Positions 37,472-45,207 of a DNA stretch of 64,000 nucleotides are shown here, in pieces. Both the position numbers and the translations under genes were made by a program. This DNA is from Clostridium_AW malenominatum (lineage in GTDB: Bacteria; Bacillota; Clostridia; Clostridiales; Clostridiaceae), in NCBI RefSeq assembly GCF_039521365.1, contig NZ_BAAACF010000001.1:1550001-1614000 (forward strand), given 5' to 3'. Numbering within the stretch: position 1 is the first letter of the stretch; every line of letters begins with the position of its first letter. Under the pieces are notes generated by a model. That model had not been told where the DNA came from, ran no database searches, and saw nothing but the letters and a program-made list of their open reading frames with translations.

Positions 37472-37707
37472 TTTCTCTCTCCCTTTATTCTCTTCAATGT
37501 AACTATAAATAATATGGTTGTTATACCCGCTCCAACAGCAGCTTCTGTTATTGCTAAGTCTGGCGCATTTAGCTGTTGCCATAATATAGCCATAATTAGG
37601 CTATAAACCATGAATAATATAATTGAGCTTAATAAGCTTTTTAAAGAAGAAACCATAATTGAAGATATTATCAATAATGTTAACATTATTATGCTAAAGA
37701 TTTTCAT
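37468..37707 (-). CDS. MbhD-like subunit (DUF4040)
   Basis: 79 residues, two to three membrane helices. LMAILWQQLNAPDLAITEAA is the DUF4040 signature, with the Asp-Glu cluster placed in the membrane. It overlaps the MbhE-type gene by 4 nt and the G-type gene by 14 nt. It is the counterpart of the DUF4040 part of MrpA. Confidence 0.85.
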   Translation of the reverse strand: MKIFSIIMLTLLIISSIMVSSLKSLLSSIILFMVYSLIMAILWQQLNAPDLAITEAAVGAGITTILFIVTLKRIKGERK

Positions 37708-38017
37708 TCTCTATTACTCCATCCTTCATTTCTGATGACTTTTTCCGCATGTACTCAGCTTTACCTATTAAATGAGTAGCTGTAGGATTTGTTATCCATA
37801 CAAATACTAGAACCAAAATTAACTTTAAACTAGTAAAATTAAAACCACTATAAATTATAAGTCCAGTTAAAGATAATAAAACTCCTAAGGTATCACATTT
37901 TGCTGCACTATGGACTCTTGTAAAAACATCGGGAAATCTTAAGACTCCTAATGTTCCAACCATGAAGAAAAACAAACCTCCTCCAATAAATATTCCCGAT
38001 AGTAGTGTTTTAATCAT
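37694..38017 (-). CDS. mrpG: MrpG/MnhG-like antiporter subunit
   Basis: 107 residues, three membrane helices. GTLGVLRFPDVFTRVHSAAK is the MrpG motif. The ATG at 38017 lies 8 nt inside the end of the F gene and has GGAGG upstream, so an in-frame start at 38053 is rejected. Confidence 0.88.
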   Translation of the reverse strand: MIKTLLSGIFIGGGLFFFMVGTLGVLRFPDVFTRVHSAAKCDTLGVLLSLTGLIIYSGFNFTSLKLILVLVFVWITNPTATHLIGKAEYMRKKSSEMKDGVIENENL

Positions 38018-38282
38018 GTTTTTTTCCTCCAGAACTTTCAATATAATTAGCAATTACAATGGATGCAATAAAACTAATCAACGCATACACTAAAGCTACA
38101 TCTACAAAGTAAGTTTCCTTAATAATAAAGGAAACCATAGTAATTATTATAATTGTTTTCGTACTTATTACATTTATTGCAATAAGTCTATCTGCTGAAG
38201 TAGGTCCTTTAACAGCTCTATAAAGACATGCTAATATAGTTATGGACAAAAATATTACAGAAAAAACCAATATCTTATTCAT
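38010..38282 (-). CDS. mrpF: MrpF/MnhF-like antiporter subunit
   Basis: 90 residues, three membrane helices. YRAVKGPTSADRLIAINVIS is the MrpF signature, with the Pro-Thr-Asp loop, followed by DVALVYALISFIASIVI. It overlaps mrpE by 8 nt and mrpG by 8 nt. Confidence 0.88.
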   Translation of the reverse strand: MNKILVFSVIFLSITILACLYRAVKGPTSADRLIAINVISTKTIIIITMVSFIIKETYFVDVALVYALISFIASIVIANYIESSGGKKHD

Positions 38283-38757
38283 TTACATCTTCCTCAACTT
38301 TCAAAAGTATCTTTTCAAAAGATGAATCTTCTAAATCTTTTAAATTCTCCTCTTGGAGAGAATGGATTGTTATTTTATTATCATCTACAAACAAAGTCAA
38401 TGTACCTGGAGTTAAGGTTATTGAATTAGCTAGAACCGTTCTTAAAAAGTTAGATTTCAATTTAGTCTCGATAGTACAAGTGCTTGGTGATATTTTCATT
38501 TTAGGACTTAATACTATTCTAGCAACATTTATACATGACTTAAAAATTTCAATTATTAACAACCATAAATATCTGAAAAAGATAGTTATTTTGTTAACAT
38601 TCCATCTTAATTTTTTATTATTGTATTCCAATAAATCCTCATTGAATTTACTAATAATATAAGCTATTATTATTCCTATACATACTCTCTCTATCGAAAA
38701 GGATTCACTTAATATAATCCAAAACAAGACAAGAACTATTGAGTGCCAAATTTTCAC
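38275..38757 (-). CDS. mrpE: MrpE/MnhE-like antiporter subunit
   Basis: 160 residues. Two N-terminal membrane helices precede a cytoplasmic domain with NSITLTPGTLTLFVDDNKIT, the MrpE hallmark. It is the first gene of the ten-gene operon E-F-G-MbhD-MbhE-B-C-D plus two more large subunits. The start is GTG with GGGAG upstream. The complex should exchange Na+ for H+ at the cytoplasmic membrane. Confidence 0.87.
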   Translation of the reverse strand: MKIWHSIVLVLFWIILSESFSIERVCIGIIIAYIISKFNEDLLEYNNKKLRWNVNKITIFFRYLWLLIIEIFKSCINVARIVLSPKMKISPSTCTIETKLKSNFLRTVLANSITLTPGTLTLFVDDNKITIHSLQEENLKDLEDSSFEKILLKVEEDVNE

Positions 38758-38849
38758 AGTATTCTACTCCCTTCCACATTATTTTATCTAACTATTATAT
38801 TATCAATTTCCTTGAAGGACGTCTATATTTTTTTATTCAATTTATAGAT

Positions 38850-38897
38850 AAATAAAAAAAATACAAAAAGTAGTTCATACCCATGGTACAAACTACA
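38850..38897 (-). terminator. intrinsic terminator of mnmA
   Basis: A 12-pair stem (38885-38896 with 38870-38881) with a 3-nt loop, followed on the minus strand by TTTTTGTATTTTTTTT. Confidence 0.8.
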
Positions 38898-38904
38898 CTA
38901 TTAT

Positions 38905-39984
38905 TTAATCATTAATTTTACTTATTATTCCCCCGCCAATTAAATCATCACCTTGGTAAAATACTACTGATTGACCCTTTGTTATAGCCCTTTGTGGATT
39001 TAAGAGTTCTACTTTTATTTCTCCACTTTCCATGGGATATATTATCCCTTTATTTGAAGCAGTAGAATATCTTACCTTCACTTCTACCTCTAAAGGTTTT
39101 TCTAGCTTATCAAAAGGTATAAAATTTACATCTTCTGCAATTAATTCTTTTTTAAATAAATCCTGGTTTTCACCGAGTATTACTTCATTAGCTTCCACAT
39201 CTATGTCAACTACGTACATCCTTTTACCTAGCGCTATCTCTAAGCCTTTTCTTTGACCTATAGTATAGTGGAGTATACCTTTATGCTTTCCTAAAATATT
39301 TCCATTCAAATCTTTAAAATAACCTTCCTTAGGCACTTCTCCAGTTCTTTTTTGAATAAATTTTCCATAATCATCATCAGGTATAAAACATATTTCCTGG
39401 CTATCTTTTTTATTATGAACTGACAGTCCAATTTTTTTAGCAATAGCTCTTATGTCATCCTTTGTGTAATCACCACAAGGTAGGAGCGTGTGTTCTAGCT
39501 GAAACTGAGTAAAATTGTATAAAACATAGCTTTGGTCTTTAGTTAAGTCTACACCTTTTTTTATTAAATATCTGCCATCTTTCTCTTCAATTTTAGCATA
39601 GTGGCCTGTTGCTATATAATCTGCCCCCAAATTTAAAGCTCTTTTTAAAAAGGATTCAAACTTAATATATTTATTACATGCAATACACGGGTTGGGAGTT
39701 CTGCCATTTAAATATTCATCTATAAAATTTGTTACAATCTTTTCTTTAAACTCTTCTTTAAAGTTCATTACATAAAAAGGTATACCTAGTTTATGAGCTA
39801 CTCTTCTACCGTCATTTACTGAAGATAGGGAACAGCATCCTCCCTCTCTTTCTTCATATTCTTCATCTTCTTCCCAAATTTGCATGGTAACACCAATAAC
39901 CTCATATCCTTGTTCTAATAGCAAATAAGCCGCTACTGAACTATCCACTCCACCACTCATACCTAGAACTACTTTTTTCTTCAT
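38905..39984 (-). CDS. mnmA: tRNA 2-thiouridylase
   Basis: 359 residues. It thiolates U34 of Lys, Glu and Gln tRNAs. The PP-loop VVLGMSGGVDSSVAAYLL is at residues 4-21. GRTPNPCIACNKYIKF gives the first catalytic Cys and SQEICFIPDDDY the second. The sulfur comes from a cysteine desulfurase, and the gene overlaps the stop of the nifS-type gene by 4 nt. Confidence 0.96.
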   Translation of the reverse strand: MKKKVVLGMSGGVDSSVAAYLLLEQGYEVIGVTMQIWEEDEEYEEREGGCCSLSSVNDGRRVAHKLGIPFYVMNFKEEFKEKIVTNFIDEYLNGRTPNPCIACNKYIKFESFLKRALNLGADYIATGHYAKIEEKDGRYLIKKGVDLTKDQSYVLYNFTQFQLEHTLLPCGDYTKDDIRAIAKKIGLSVHNKKDSQEICFIPDDDYGKFIQKRTGEVPKEGYFKDLNGNILGKHKGILHYTIGQRKGLEIALGKRMYVVDIDVEANEVILGENQDLFKKELIAEDVNFIPFDKLEKPLEVEVKVRYSTASNKGIIYPMESGEIKVELLNPQRAITKGQSVVFYQGDDLIGGGIISKIND

Positions 39985-41132
39985 TCTGTCACCATCCTAA
40001 TTCTATCTACTATATTTCTAATATTTTCGCAAACATATTCCATATCCTCTTTTGTTGTTTCATCACCAATAGATATTCTAATTGATGCCTTAGCCAATTC
40101 TTTACTTAGTCCTAAAGCTAATAGTACGTGGGAAGGTTCCATAGACGTTGCTTGGCAAGCACTTCCGCTGGAAACGCAAACGCCCATTCTATCTAAGTTA
40201 AATAATAAATCTTCTCCATTTATTCCCGGAAATGCAATGTTTATATTATTAGGTAATCTATTATTTCCACTTCCCCCATTTAAAAAGGAACCTTCTATAT
40301 GTAAAAGATTATCTATCATTTCATCTCTTAGAATAGTCAATCTTTCCATATCTTCTTTCATATTATTAAAGGATATTTCCGTTGCTTTCCCAAAACCAAC
40401 AATAGAAGCTACATTTTCAGTACCTCCTCTTTTGCTTCTCTCTTGTCCTCCGCCATGAAGTAAATTATGAAGCTTTATTCCCTTTTTAACATAAAGTGCC
40501 CCTACTCCTTTAGGCCCATATATTTTATGAGAAGATATAGATAACATATCTATATTTAACTCTTTCACATCTATTGGCACTTTCCCAAAGGCTTGCACTC
40601 CGTCACAATGAAATACAACACCTTTTCCCTTGCATATTTTACCTATTTCTTTAATGTTTTGAATAGTACCTATTTCATTATTTGCAAACATTATTGATAC
40701 TATAATTGTATCTTTTTCTATAGAGTTTTTAAGTTCTTCTAAATCTATAAGCCCTTCTTCATCTACTGATAAATAAGTAACTCTAAATCCATTACCTTCT
40801 AAGTATCTACAGCTACTTAATAAAGATTCATGCTCAATTTTAGTTGTAATAATATGATTTCCCCTTTCTTTATTACCATGAGCAAATCCTTTTATGGCCC
40901 AATTATTAGCTTCAGTGGCACCACTTGTGAAAAATACCTCTTCACTTTTGCAGTTAATTGCATTACTTATATTATCTCTAGCAAATTCTATAGACATTTT
41001 ACTCTTAAAACCTATAGAATATTGAGAAGAGGGGTTCCCATAGAACCCCTTTAAATATGGCATCATTTCTTCTAAAACTTCATTTTTTATAAATGTAGTT
41101 GCAGCGTAATCCATGTATATATTTCTATTCAT
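39981..41132 (-). CDS. cysteine desulfurase, NifS/IscS type
   Basis: 383 residues. YMDYAATTFIKNEVLEEM opens the fold. SSHKIYGPKGVGALYVKKG holds the PLP lysine, and VSSGSACQATSMEPSHVLLA holds the catalytic Cys on the long loop of group I enzymes. It releases sulfur from cysteine for Fe-S clusters and for MnmA. There is no iscU gene next to it. Order rrf2-cysK-nifS-mnmA links cysteine synthesis, desulfuration and tRNA thiolation. Confidence 0.94.
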   Translation of the reverse strand: MNRNIYMDYAATTFIKNEVLEEMMPYLKGFYGNPSSQYSIGFKSKMSIEFARDNISNAINCKSEEVFFTSGATEANNWAIKGFAHGNKERGNHIITTKIEHESLLSSCRYLEGNGFRVTYLSVDEEGLIDLEELKNSIEKDTIIVSIMFANNEIGTIQNIKEIGKICKGKGVVFHCDGVQAFGKVPIDVKELNIDMLSISSHKIYGPKGVGALYVKKGIKLHNLLHGGGQERSKRGGTENVASIVGFGKATEISFNNMKEDMERLTILRDEMIDNLLHIEGSFLNGGSGNNRLPNNINIAFPGINGEDLLFNLDRMGVCVSSGSACQATSMEPSHVLLALGLSKELAKASIRISIGDETTKEDMEYVCENIRNIVDRIRMVTE

Positions 41133-41153
41133 TAACTAATCACCTTTTTTTGC

Positions 41154-42080
41154 TTATTCAAACACAGGAGTAGATAAATATCTCATACCTGTATCCGGTA
41201 AAATTACTACTATATTTTTCCCCTTATTTTCTTCTCTTATACCAAGTTCTTTAGCCGCATATAAAGCCGCTCCTGAAGATATTCCCACTAGAAGTCCTTC
41301 AAGGGTTACAATTTCCTTGGTAACATTAAATGAATCCTCATTTGATACCTTTATTATTTCATCTATTATTGATGTATCTAAAATCGATGGTATAAATCCA
41401 GCTCCAATGCCCTGTATTTTATGAGGTCCTGGTTTTCCTCCTGAAATTACAGGTGAATCTGTAGGTTCTACTGCTACAATTTTAACATTTGGATTTGCCT
41501 TTTTCAATACTCTTCCGATTCCAGTTATAGTTCCTCCTGTGCCAACTCCTGACACTAAAATATCTACTTTCCCGTCTAAATCTCTTAATATTTCTTCAGC
41601 AGTAGTTCTTTCATGGATTGATGGATTAGCTAAATTATCAAATTGCTGAGGAATAAAAGAATTAGGTATTTCACTGGCAATTTCCTCTGCCTTTGCAATA
41701 GCCCCCTTCATTCCTTCAGCTGCAGGAGTTAAAACTAATTCTGCTCCATAAGCTTTTAATAGTTTTCTTCTTTCTATACTCATAGACTCTGGCATTGTTA
41801 ATATTATTCTATATCCTTTAGCCGCAGCAACCATTGCTAATCCAATTCCTGTATTTCCACTTGTTGGCTCAATTATTACTGTATCTTTATTAATTAATCC
41901 TAATTTCTCGCCTTCTTCAACCATAGCAAAGGCTATTCTATCCTTTATACTGCTTCCTGGATTAAAATATTCTACCTTAGTAATGATATTTGCTTTAATT
42001 TCATATTGTTTTTCAAACTTGCTAACCTTTAATAATGGTGTGTTTCCTATTAATTCTGTTAAATTATTATATATTTTCAT
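41154..42080 (-). CDS. cysK: cysteine synthase (O-acetylserine sulfhydrylase)
   Basis: 308 residues. VEYFNPGSSIKDRIAFAM holds the PLP lysine, EPTSGNTGIGLAMVAA the substrate loop, VGTGGTITGIGRVLK the phosphate loop and GISSGAALYAA the C-terminal serine. It forms cysteine from O-acetylserine and sulfide. The ATG has GGAGGG upstream. An operator-like motif shared with the rrf2 promoter (42102-42122) lies in its leader. Confidence 0.95.
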   Translation of the reverse strand: MKIYNNLTELIGNTPLLKVSKFEKQYEIKANIITKVEYFNPGSSIKDRIAFAMVEEGEKLGLINKDTVIIEPTSGNTGIGLAMVAAAKGYRIILTMPESMSIERRKLLKAYGAELVLTPAAEGMKGAIAKAEEIASEIPNSFIPQQFDNLANPSIHERTTAEEILRDLDGKVDILVSGVGTGGTITGIGRVLKKANPNVKIVAVEPTDSPVISGGKPGPHKIQGIGAGFIPSILDTSIIDEIIKVSNEDSFNVTKEIVTLEGLLVGISSGAALYAAKELGIREENKGKNIVVILPDTGMRYLSTPVFE

Positions 42081-42101
42081 AATAACCCTCCTGTTATTTA
42101 T

Positions 42102-42122
42102 TATACCTATATGTTTAGTATG
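42102..42122 (-). promoter_or_regulatory. putative Rrf2 operator upstream of cysK
   Basis: On the minus strand CATACTAA followed by A, then CATATAGG, then TATA. The rrf2 promoter carries the same motif with two substitutions in 20 positions. It lies about 22 nt before the cysK start. I infer that the Rrf2 protein binds both. Confidence 0.55.
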
Positions 42123-42140
42123 TTTTTATTTAAAATATAT

Positions 42141-42164
42141 ACATGTATTATATATAATACATGT
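42141..42164. repeat. 24-bp perfect palindrome at the rrf2/cysK junction
   Basis: A perfect AT-rich inverted repeat, ACATGTATTA at one end and its mirror at the other. It overlaps the rrf2 stop codon (42148-42150). As RNA it would form a 12-bp stem without a real loop or U-run, so a DNA-binding site or mRNA 3' end are both possible. Confidence 0.5.
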
Positions 42165-42585
42165 ATTCAATTCCACTACTTTTATTGTATTCTCCAACTA
42201 AATCTTCTAGAGTTATGGAATTTACTATTTTTTCTATAGAAATATTCAGCTCTTTCCATACATTATCATAAATACACTTCTCTAAAAAATCATTTTTCAT
42301 AGTATCTTCCCAGTCTACTACATCTAAATCTCCTTCTAATACCCTTAGTATGTCTCCTACTAAAATCTTTGAAGATTCTTTAGCTAAAGCATATCCTCCT
42401 TGAGAACCTTTTTTACTTATAACTAACCCATTCTTTCTAAGAGCTGAGAAAATTTGTTCTAAATATTTTTCTGATATATTTTGCCTTTCAGAAATACTTT
42501 TCAAAGTAATATTATCATAAGATGTATATATGGCAATATCCATCATAGCTTTTAATCCATATCTTCCTTTAGTTGATATCTTCAC
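42148..42585 (-). CDS. Rrf2-family transcriptional regulator (CymR/IscR-like)
   Basis: 145 residues. KISTKGRYGLKAMMDIAIY opens the winged helix, NISEKYLEQIFSALRKNGLV is the recognition helix and KKGSQGGYALAK is the wing. The three cluster cysteines of IscR are absent (one Cys only, in EKCIYDNVWK), so this is more like CymR, which senses cysteine status through CysK. CysK is the next gene. The start is GTG, 7 nt after AGGGG; an upstream in-frame GTG at 42594 overlaps that site. Confidence 0.9.
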   Translation of the reverse strand: MKISTKGRYGLKAMMDIAIYTSYDNITLKSISERQNISEKYLEQIFSALRKNGLVISKKGSQGGYALAKESSKILVGDILRVLEGDLDVVDWEDTMKNDFLEKCIYDNVWKELNISIEKIVNSITLEDLVGEYNKSSGIEYMYYI

Positions 42586-42613
42586 AAAATACACCCCTTG
42601 TCATTCACGATTG

Positions 42614-42663
42614 TATTCCTATATGATTAGTATGATTATAATATCAGTTCCATCCTTTGTCAA
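42614..42663 (-). promoter_or_regulatory. consensus promoter plus operator of rrf2
   Basis: On the minus strand TTGACA (42658-42663), 17-nt spacer and TATAAT (42635-42640), all perfect. The CATACTAATCATATAGG motif starts right after the -10 box (42614-42634), covering the transcription start. That is the place expected for an autorepressor. Confidence 0.75.
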
Positions 42664-42673
42664 TAGCTTTAAC

Positions 42674-42703
42674 AAAAAACTCCTAGAATTCTAGGAGTTT
42701 TTT
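42674..42703. terminator. intrinsic terminator after the ferritin-like gene
   Basis: A perfect 30-bp palindrome with a 13-bp stem, A-run on one side and T-run on the other. It overlaps the 3' end of the ferritin-like gene. Confidence 0.85.
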
Positions 42704-43161
42704 CTCTTTGATAGATTCATTGTTAATAGATAATTATATTTTGTAGCATGCTTCATTTCATCTGTTAATATTTCAAATACTATGTCTCTTTGGTATCTAT
42801 TAGGCAAACCCATTCTTATTATTCTATATTTCTCTACAGCACTTAATTCTCCAAATAAAGCTTTCCTAATAGCATCAATATAAGATTTAGGCTTAATAAA
42901 CTTTTCTTCATCTGTACTTTCTATATCTTGCCCTGTATAACATTTATAAATTTCTTTAAACCATCTTCTATGTTTTCGTTCATCATCTCTTATAGAAGTA
43001 ATTATTTCCTTATCTTCTCTTGTAGGAGCTAATTTAATTAAATAATCATAGGTTAGCTCATCATTTCTTTCGTCTTGTACTGCTTCTTTAATTAAAGCCA
43101 AGGACCTTTGCAAATCCTTTCTAGTGAAATCCATTCCATAATTTGAGCAACAATTGTACAT
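42691..43161 (-). CDS. ferritin-like (rubrerythrin-type four-helix) protein
   Basis: 156 residues. Two helix pairs carry acidic and His ligands: EAVQDERNDELTYDYL with RDDERKHRRWFKEIY, and FGELSAVEKYRIIR with ILTDEMKHATKYNYLL. These are the E...ExxH pairs of a di-iron centre. There is no rubredoxin domain, so it is not a classical rubrerythrin. It may detoxify oxygen species or handle iron. The N-terminal MYNCCSNYG has two adjacent Cys. It is monocistronic. Confidence 0.8.
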   Translation of the reverse strand: MYNCCSNYGMDFTRKDLQRSLALIKEAVQDERNDELTYDYLIKLAPTREDKEIITSIRDDERKHRRWFKEIYKCYTGQDIESTDEEKFIKPKSYIDAIRKALFGELSAVEKYRIIRMGLPNRYQRDIVFEILTDEMKHATKYNYLLTMNLSKRKNS

Positions 43162-43317
43162 TTACTCCTCCACAAACTATTACTTGCACAGTATATTATA
43201 TGTATAAAACTTCCCTTTGCCACAAAATTAAATTATAGAAAATAATTTATATATATGTCATAAATAAACATCTTGCATATATATATTACTGTAGGTCAAA
43301 TTTTTAGGAGGTTAGTT

Positions 43318-43821
43318 ATGGATTCTAATATGATGAATATGTGTAACATGTGCATGCATAAAGCATACTGCCCTATGGCAGCAGGAATGAAACCTATGGG
43401 TATGCATCAAATGCCCATGAATATGGACATGGACATAGATATGGATATGGATATGGATATGAATATGGGCATGGATATGGACATGGAAAATCTACAAAAT
43501 ATGGGTTTAATGCAAGACATGAATTTAACTGAAGATATGATGGATAATATGAGAGATGGTTCTTCTATAAAGGAAGATACTGAGGATATTGCTACAAACG
43601 CTGATTTTATAGAAGATGAGGATTTTGATTTTACAAGAAGACCTAAAGACAAGCATAATCACCATGGATATAATTGTGATGTAGACCATGTGTTAAGAAA
43701 ATTGGAAAGAAATAATCCTGGAATTTTTAGAAGATTAACAATGTGCGGAATGCCCTATTTTCAGGCAAGAAGGTTTGTGGGAAGAATTGTCTCCTTATCC
43801 TTAGATTATTGCAGAGATTAA
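43318..43821 (+). CDS. Met/Asp-repeat protein of unknown function
   Basis: 167 residues from the ATG with AGGAGG 6 nt upstream. Residues 1-35 are rich in Met, Cys and His (NMCNMCMHKAYCPM). Residues 36-57 are an almost pure Met-Asp alternation encoded by 11 hexanucleotide units. An acidic linker follows (about 85-107), then a conserved-looking C-terminal domain with NPGIFRRLTMCGMPYFQARR and LDYCRD. Met and Cys-His clusters suggest soft-metal (e.g. copper) binding, but that is inference. There is no signal peptide. I recognise no family. Confidence 0.7.
   Translation: MDSNMMNMCNMCMHKAYCPMAAGMKPMGMHQMPMNMDMDIDMDMDMDMNMGMDMDMENLQNMGLMQDMNLTEDMMDNMRDGSSIKEDTEDIATNADFIEDEDFDFTRRPKDKHNHHGYNCDVDHVLRKLERNNPGIFRRLTMCGMPYFQARRFVGRIVSLSLDYCRD
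43423..43488 (+). repeat. hexanucleotide tandem repeat inside the Met/Asp gene
   Basis: Eleven 6-nt units of type ATGGAT or ATGGAC with a few substitutions. Changes in copy number would keep the reading frame and lengthen or shorten the Met-Asp tract. Confidence 0.8.
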
Positions 43822-43855
43822 AACATAAACATTTCTACAATAACCGTCTAGTAAT

Positions 43856-43897
43856 TTCAACTAGGTTTAGATAGGTAAGAATCTAAACCTAGTTGAA
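43856..43897. terminator. terminator with 17-bp stem
   Basis: Perfect arms 43856-43872 and 43881-43897 around an 8-nt loop, between the convergent Met/Asp-repeat and holin genes. Confidence 0.75.
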
Positions 43898-43902
43898 CCT
43901 TT

Positions 43903-44322
43903 TTAACCTGTTATTTTAGGATCTCCTTCATCTTTTAAATTATTAAAGAGTGGAGCGGGATCAAATAGCTTTGAATCCTTTAATTGAATATTTATTTCCC
44001 CTACAATGGCTTCTCTAAAATGTTCTAATTCTTCTTTAGATAACTGTGGTATTTGTTTCAATAGTAATTCATCAAATAACTTTTTCTTTTCTTCTCCCGC
44101 TTGTGGTATAAATTTAAATTGTTGTTCAACGGCATAAAATATGCTTTTAGCTATATTATAAGTGGTGTTATACTGTTGTGCCCCCATTTGCTTTATAAGA
44201 ATTTCCTTCTTTTTAGTAAGGTATGATACAAGCATAGTAATGAGATAGCTTAAAAGCACTCCCAATATACTTAAAATCCCTTGAATTAATATATCCATAA
44301 TATTATTTTGTAGTCCTTGCAT
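43903..44322 (-). CDS. LLH-family phage holin
   Basis: 139 residues. One N-terminal membrane helix (IQGILSILGVLLSYLITMLV, residues 13-32) is followed by a charged cytoplasmic domain with TKKKEILIKQMGAQQYNTTY and KSIFYAVEQQFKF. This is the layout of LLH holins (PF09682). It lies 14 nt after an amidase gene, forming a lysis-cassette pair without other phage genes. Confidence 0.78.
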   Translation of the reverse strand: MQGLQNNIMDILIQGILSILGVLLSYLITMLVSYLTKKKEILIKQMGAQQYNTTYNIAKSIFYAVEQQFKFIPQAGEEKKKLFDELLLKQIPQLSKEELEHFREAIVGEINIQLKDSKLFDPAPLFNNLKDEGDPKITG

Positions 44323-44336
44323 TATATCACCTCCAT

Positions 44337-45086
44337 TTATAACAATATCTTAGAGCCTTTAGTTCTAGTTGTTAGAATAATTCTATTTCCCTCTTCCTCA
44401 TTATCTTGAATGGTTATATAATTATATTTATCTAAGTGGAAGTTAACTCTCCCTTTTTCCTTATTAACCTCAAAGTACCCAATTCCCCCTGGAAGAGCAT
44501 ATATACCTGGAGTAGTTGGGATACTATGATCAATGGCCGGTAAAACATCTTCTTTTTTTTCTACAGGAGCAACTTGTCCAGTAATGCCTGCTACTATTGC
44601 ACTGGCAATCTTTGCTGCATTATACTTATTACAGTCTTCCTTGTTATCACAGAAGAATGGCTCTACTAAAATAGCTGGCATGCTTGTATATTTCAACACA
44701 TAAAGATTTTCTCTTTTTACAGCTCCCCTATTGACATATCCAAGCTTGCTTATCTCAGAGGATATTCTTTCTGCATAAACCTTACCAGCTAAAGAAATGT
44801 ACTCTACCTCGCAACCCTTTGCTATATCTTTTTTAAAAGCATTAACATGTAAGGATACAAAAATATCTACTCCATTTTTATTTGCTATATTAACCCTATA
44901 AGCTAAAGACTGACCCAAGGTTAAATTAGGTTGCATAGGGGTAACATTTATAACTGTATGGCCCAGTCTTACCAATTCATTTATAACTAACGGACCATAT
45001 TCTCTTATAACATTTTCTTCATTTAAGTAACCAACGGATCCCCTATCTTCTCCTGTTCCATGCCCAAAATCTATAGCTATTTTCAT
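44337..45086 (-). CDS. N-acetylmuramoyl-L-alanine amidase (Amidase_3)
   Basis: 249 residues. The catalytic zinc motifs are AIDFGHG near residue 4, FVSLHVNA near 82, and the Glu of AILVEPFFCDN near 131, giving an Amidase_3 enzyme that cuts the peptide from muramic acid. A C-terminal domain (GIYALPGGIGYFEVNKEKGR) may bind the wall. There is no signal peptide, consistent with release through the holin encoded next. The ATG at 45086 has AAAGGAGG upstream. Confidence 0.85.
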   Translation of the reverse strand: MKIAIDFGHGTGEDRGSVGYLNEENVIREYGPLVINELVRLGHTVINVTPMQPNLTLGQSLAYRVNIANKNGVDIFVSLHVNAFKKDIAKGCEVEYISLAGKVYAERISSEISKLGYVNRGAVKRENLYVLKYTSMPAILVEPFFCDNKEDCNKYNAAKIASAIVAGITGQVAPVEKKEDVLPAIDHSIPTTPGIYALPGGIGYFEVNKEKGRVNFHLDKYNYITIQDNEEEGNRIILTTRTKGSKILL

Positions 45087-45207
45087 TATAATTCCTCCTT
45101 TCAATAAAACTTTAATATATAATATGCAGTTTTATTTTTTTTGATAGAGTATAACAAAATTTTAAATATGCCATATTTATATATTAAATCAATTGTTAGG
45201 AGTTATT

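Noticed and set aside
43407..43652. Minus-strand frame rich in Ser and Ile
   Set aside because: It is the complement of the Met-Asp hexanucleotide repeat; its low complexity is produced by the repeat.
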